DNA of 64,000 nt from CAYFZR01 sp964347835 [NCBI: uncultured archaeon] (GTDB lineage Archaea > CAYFZR01), in contig CAYFZR010000018.1 in the NCBI GenBank assembly GCA_964347835.1, positions 28,587-92,586 on the forward strand, given 5' to 3'. The position numbers and the translations under genes were made by a program. This document shows, piece after piece, positions 61,994 through 64,000 of this stretch. The notes beneath the pieces were generated by a model. That model was given only the letters and a program-made list of their open reading frames with translations. It made no database searches and was not told the origin of the DNA. Positions within the stretch are counted from its first letter, which is position 1. The number at the start of each line of letters is the position of its first letter.

Positions 61994-62890
61994 TCAATGA
62001 TCTCCAACGTAACCTTCCAGATAGTGGGCGTATTCTGATCTTATGAAATCCTTGTGGGACATCGGAGGGATTTTGACAAATTCTTCTATCGGTATCATAT
62101 TCTCGTATTCCCATTCACCAGTTAGTATCTTGACATACGCATCTTCTAAATTCCTCGATTCATCATTGATCTGGATAACATTATAACTGTTGTACCGGAA
62201 TCCCCTTAAAGTGTTCATGGTCGGAGAACCGCAAGTTAAAACAGTAGTAAATTGCGTTCCGTAAATTCCAGAAGAATACCTACTCGCCCAAGGATGATGT
62301 TGATGCCCGGTTAAAACTAAATCTATCGAGCAATCAGAGACCATCCTTATTATATCCCCCACATCTTTTATTATATTGTTTTCTAAGCCTCCAATGGGGA
62401 TTGGTAGTAGGTGATGATGCATTACCAAAATTTTGTATTTTTCATTTCCATATCTTCTAAATAAGCTCTCTGCCACTATATGTTGACCGTGTCCGATTAC
62501 TCCTCCTGATTCATCTCTCCGTGCTGTACAAATGCCAATTAAAATGTAATTGTCGTTGATAATCAGAGGTTTTTTAAATTTTTCCCCTTGAATATCATCC
62601 ATATCCAATGCTGTCTGTAGGTCATAAAAGTAAGAAGAAAAGGGAATATTTCCTCCATAATAAAAATCATGGTTTCCAGGCACCAAGATCGTTTCTATTT
62701 TTACTCTACTCAATATTTCCGAGGCTTTTTCATAGTTTTTTTCAATTCCCGTCTCAACGATGTCTCCTGCGATAACTAGCAGGTCGGCATCAGATTGTTC
62801 AAGTTCATTAAGTAAGCATTCAATTCGGGATTCTTTCTCTTTATTCATGTTATAACTTATGTCTAAATCTGCGGTGTGTATTATTTTCAT
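61994..62890 (-). CDS. Calcineurin-like metallophosphoesterase
   Basis: A 298-residue phosphoesterase with IIHTADLDI, VIAGDIVETG, LVPGNHDFYYG, MHHHLLPIP and VLTGHQHHPW. The loop pattern is like the CpdA/Icc phosphodiesterase group. The motif-one HTADLD replaces the usual DxH with D-L-D, an unusual ligand set (H then D). Substrate unknown. Not linked to the genes on either side. Confidence 0.82.
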   Translation of the reverse strand: MKIIHTADLDISYNMNKEKESRIECLLNELEQSDADLLVIAGDIVETGIEKNYEKASEILSRVKIETILVPGNHDFYYGGNIPFSSYFYDLQTALDMDDIQGEKFKKPLIINDNYILIGICTARRDESGGVIGHGQHIVAESLFRRYGNEKYKILVMHHHLLPIPIGGLENNIIKDVGDIIRMVSDCSIDLVLTGHQHHPWASRYSSGIYGTQFTTVLTCGSPTMNTLRGFRYNSYNVIQINDESRNLEDAYVKILTGEWEYENMIPIEEFVKIPPMSHKDFIRSEYAHYLEGYVGDH

Positions 62891-63248
62891 GCTAAATCAT
62901 CTCGCATTTTTACGAAATCGACATGAAACTCGGCTTTTGTACAATCTTTGTATTTATATTATTCGGTCGTGGCATCTCAGGGAGAATTAGATAAAAAGCA
63001 GCGTGACACATATTCCACTATAATAGGGGCTAATAGGGGCTACTCGTCTCCACGGTCAGTATAAACTATCATATAATCTTCGTAAAGGTTCTTTTCTTTA
63101 AAATTGTAAGTCAAACATTATGTTGTAAAGAAAAATTCCAATAATCTATACCTCTTCAAAAGAAGATTTAATCTGCTTATTTTTCTCTTTTTTAAATCGA
63201 TACCCAATTAATCAAGTTCCACTTTATAATTCGTGAGAGGTGTACGGC
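62891..63248. other. Gap with no gene identified
   Basis: AT-rich region between divergent genes. It includes a 10-bp tandem repeat (taataggggc twice at 63021-63040). No tRNA, CRISPR or hairpin was seen. It should hold the two divergent promoters. Confidence 0.5.
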
Positions 63249-63803
63249 TTGACTGGTATTGAGATGCCAAAATCATTTTTAAGGCTGAATGTAGTTGCTT
63301 TTAATCTTATTGCTGCTTTCGTAGGCAGTTTGGTTATAACGGCAGCGAGATCAGGGCATCTCCAGTCACTCGTCTGCTACGAATGCAGGGCTTGTATGAC
63401 TGAGTGTCCAAGGGGGATAGATCCCACAGGTTTTGAAATCGCAGCAAGATCTTATAACGCGGATAGGTACCATATCCTTAAGGGAGTCGAACTTCTTGTA
63501 GAAGAGGCTTTTGCGGTAGATCAAGGCATGAGAGTGAGGGCTAAATTTGCAGACGGTACGTTAGATTCTAATAAATTAACGGTTTCTGATGTAAAGAAAA
63601 GGATAGAGAACAAAGAAAAGGTGATCATAGAAGGTAAAGAGTACAGATACGAAGATGTAAAGGAAGTTTATTCAGAAGAGATGCGCGCGAAAGATGTAGC
63701 ACAATTTTGCGTAAGGTGCGGTCTTTGCGAGAAAACCTGTCCCGCTTCTCTTCGCGTTCTTGAAATCATAGATGATCTAAGAGTTGATGGTGAGTTTAGG
63801 TGA
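63249..63803 (+). CDS. Membrane-anchored protein with two 4Fe-4S clusters, HdrC-like
   Basis: A 184-residue protein. A short N-terminal hydrophobic segment (FNLIAAFVGSLVITAA) is followed by two ferredoxin-type cluster motifs: CYECRACMTECP near residue 43 and CVRCGLCEKTCP near residue 155. The roughly 100-residue insertion between them is charged. Two CxxCxxCxxxCP motifs and a length near 185 recall HdrC. The anchor and the long spacer differ from cytosolic HdrC. The TTG start follows GAGAGGTG; GTG at 63240 and ATG at 63264 are also possible. Confidence 0.75.
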   Translation: MTGIEMPKSFLRLNVVAFNLIAAFVGSLVITAARSGHLQSLVCYECRACMTECPRGIDPTGFEIAARSYNADRYHILKGVELLVEEAFAVDQGMRVRAKFADGTLDSNKLTVSDVKKRIENKEKVIIEGKEYRYEDVKEVYSEEMRAKDVAQFCVRCGLCEKTCPASLRVLEIIDDLRVDGEFR

Positions 63804-63807
63804 TTTT

Positions 63808-64000
63808 ATGGAGATTAACAAACACATAGTGATATTGCTAATAATTATCTTCGTTGGAATGATTTTGAATAGAAATGCCGCGATAATTGAGTCGGATAAT
63901 TTAGAGGCACTGAAAGGAGATTTAGTAGAACTTGGAGTCATACCTAAGGTATACGATCCAAATCTCACTCATTTAACAAATCCTGAGCTTAATATCTCCA
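63808..64000 (+). CDS. N-terminal part of an anchored or exported protein (partial)
   Basis: The frame is open from ATG at 63808 to the window edge: 64 residues. A hydrophobic segment (HIVILLIIIFVGMILN) near the N-terminus is a signal anchor. The next part (EALKGDLVELGVIPKVYD) has no recognised motif. It follows the 4Fe-4S gene by 4 bp with TTAGGTGAT as ribosome site, so it is probably its redox or membrane partner. Confidence 0.6.
   Translation, partial: MEINKHIVILLIIIFVGMILNRNAAIIESDNLEALKGDLVELGVIPKVYDPNLTHLTNPELNIS

Noticed and set aside
63021-63040. Two 10-bp repeats as an attachment site or CRISPR
   Set aside because: Only two copies, too short, and no array or tRNA end nearby.

Overview
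This window looks like a low-GC archaeal chromosome segment, most likely euryarchaeal. Supporting genes are archaeal LonB, archaeal EF-1beta, type II glyceraldehyde-3-phosphate dehydrogenase, tRNA-Ile agmatidine synthetase TiaS, TrmG10, RNase Z, a geranylgeranyl-lipid-type UbiA prenyltransferase, a class III signal peptide pilin, and TATA boxes with very short leaders. A methanofuran cluster (mfnD-mfnF-mfnE) and an F420H2:NADP oxidoreductase show that C1 and F420 coenzymes are used. No methyl-coenzyme M reductase is in the window, so methanogenesis itself is not shown. TAG is a common ordinary stop codon here.

Layout. 1-9.7 kb is a long minus-strand run: an AsnB-like amidotransferase, two LmbE deacetylases, mfnD/F/E, a zinc ribbon, aEF1B, an isocitrate/isopropylmalate-type dehydrogenase and a giant coiled-coil protein. 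9.8-12.7 kb is a plus-strand run: pilin, UPF0200 kinase-like protein, UPF0201, a sugar isomerase-like barrel, NpdG and a membrane protein. 12.7-16.2 kb (minus) holds Ogg, RNase Z, TrmG10 and PRPP synthase. A compositionally foreign ArsS-like radical SAM gene follows at 16.3 kb, then a CoA-disulfide-reductase-like flavoprotein. 18.8-24.5 kb is a LonB-TldD-TldE-radical SAM operon. 24.7-27.8 kb has DapF and SppA. 28-33.6 kb holds a GC-richer branched-chain amino-acid ABC transporter (livKHMGF) with an amber-interrupted enoyl-CoA hydratase and a deleted livF copy downstream. A second liv set lies at 36.8-41.3 kb. 42.1-43.5 kb is a two-gene unit, an RHH/DUF5591 protein plus a queuosine-precursor-type transporter, with a palindrome at its promoter. 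44.6-46.9 kb is pgk-gap. 48-53 kb carries a LigD-type phosphoesterase, an Mrp ATPase, a prenyltransferase and an XPD-like helicase. 53.5-58.3 kb has an MFS carrier, an MBL hydrolase and ValS. 58.3-62.9 kb has a DHH phosphoesterase, a membrane protein, TiaS and a metallophosphoesterase. The right edge has a membrane-anchored two-cluster 4Fe-4S protein.

The most unusual items are: (1) the RHH-DUF5591 protein, whose ArcS motif is partly lost, next to a base-precursor transporter and a promoter-proximal 15-bp palindrome; (2) a ~245-bp dispersed element in two convergent intergenic gaps, in inverted orientation, ending in tandem AGCCA-loop hairpins whose stems covary; (3) recent rearrangement around livF and the enoyl-CoA hydratase; (4) a 100-bp near-perfect internal repeat in the coiled-coil gene. 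No tRNA, rRNA, CRISPR array, intact insertion sequence or replication origin was recognised.
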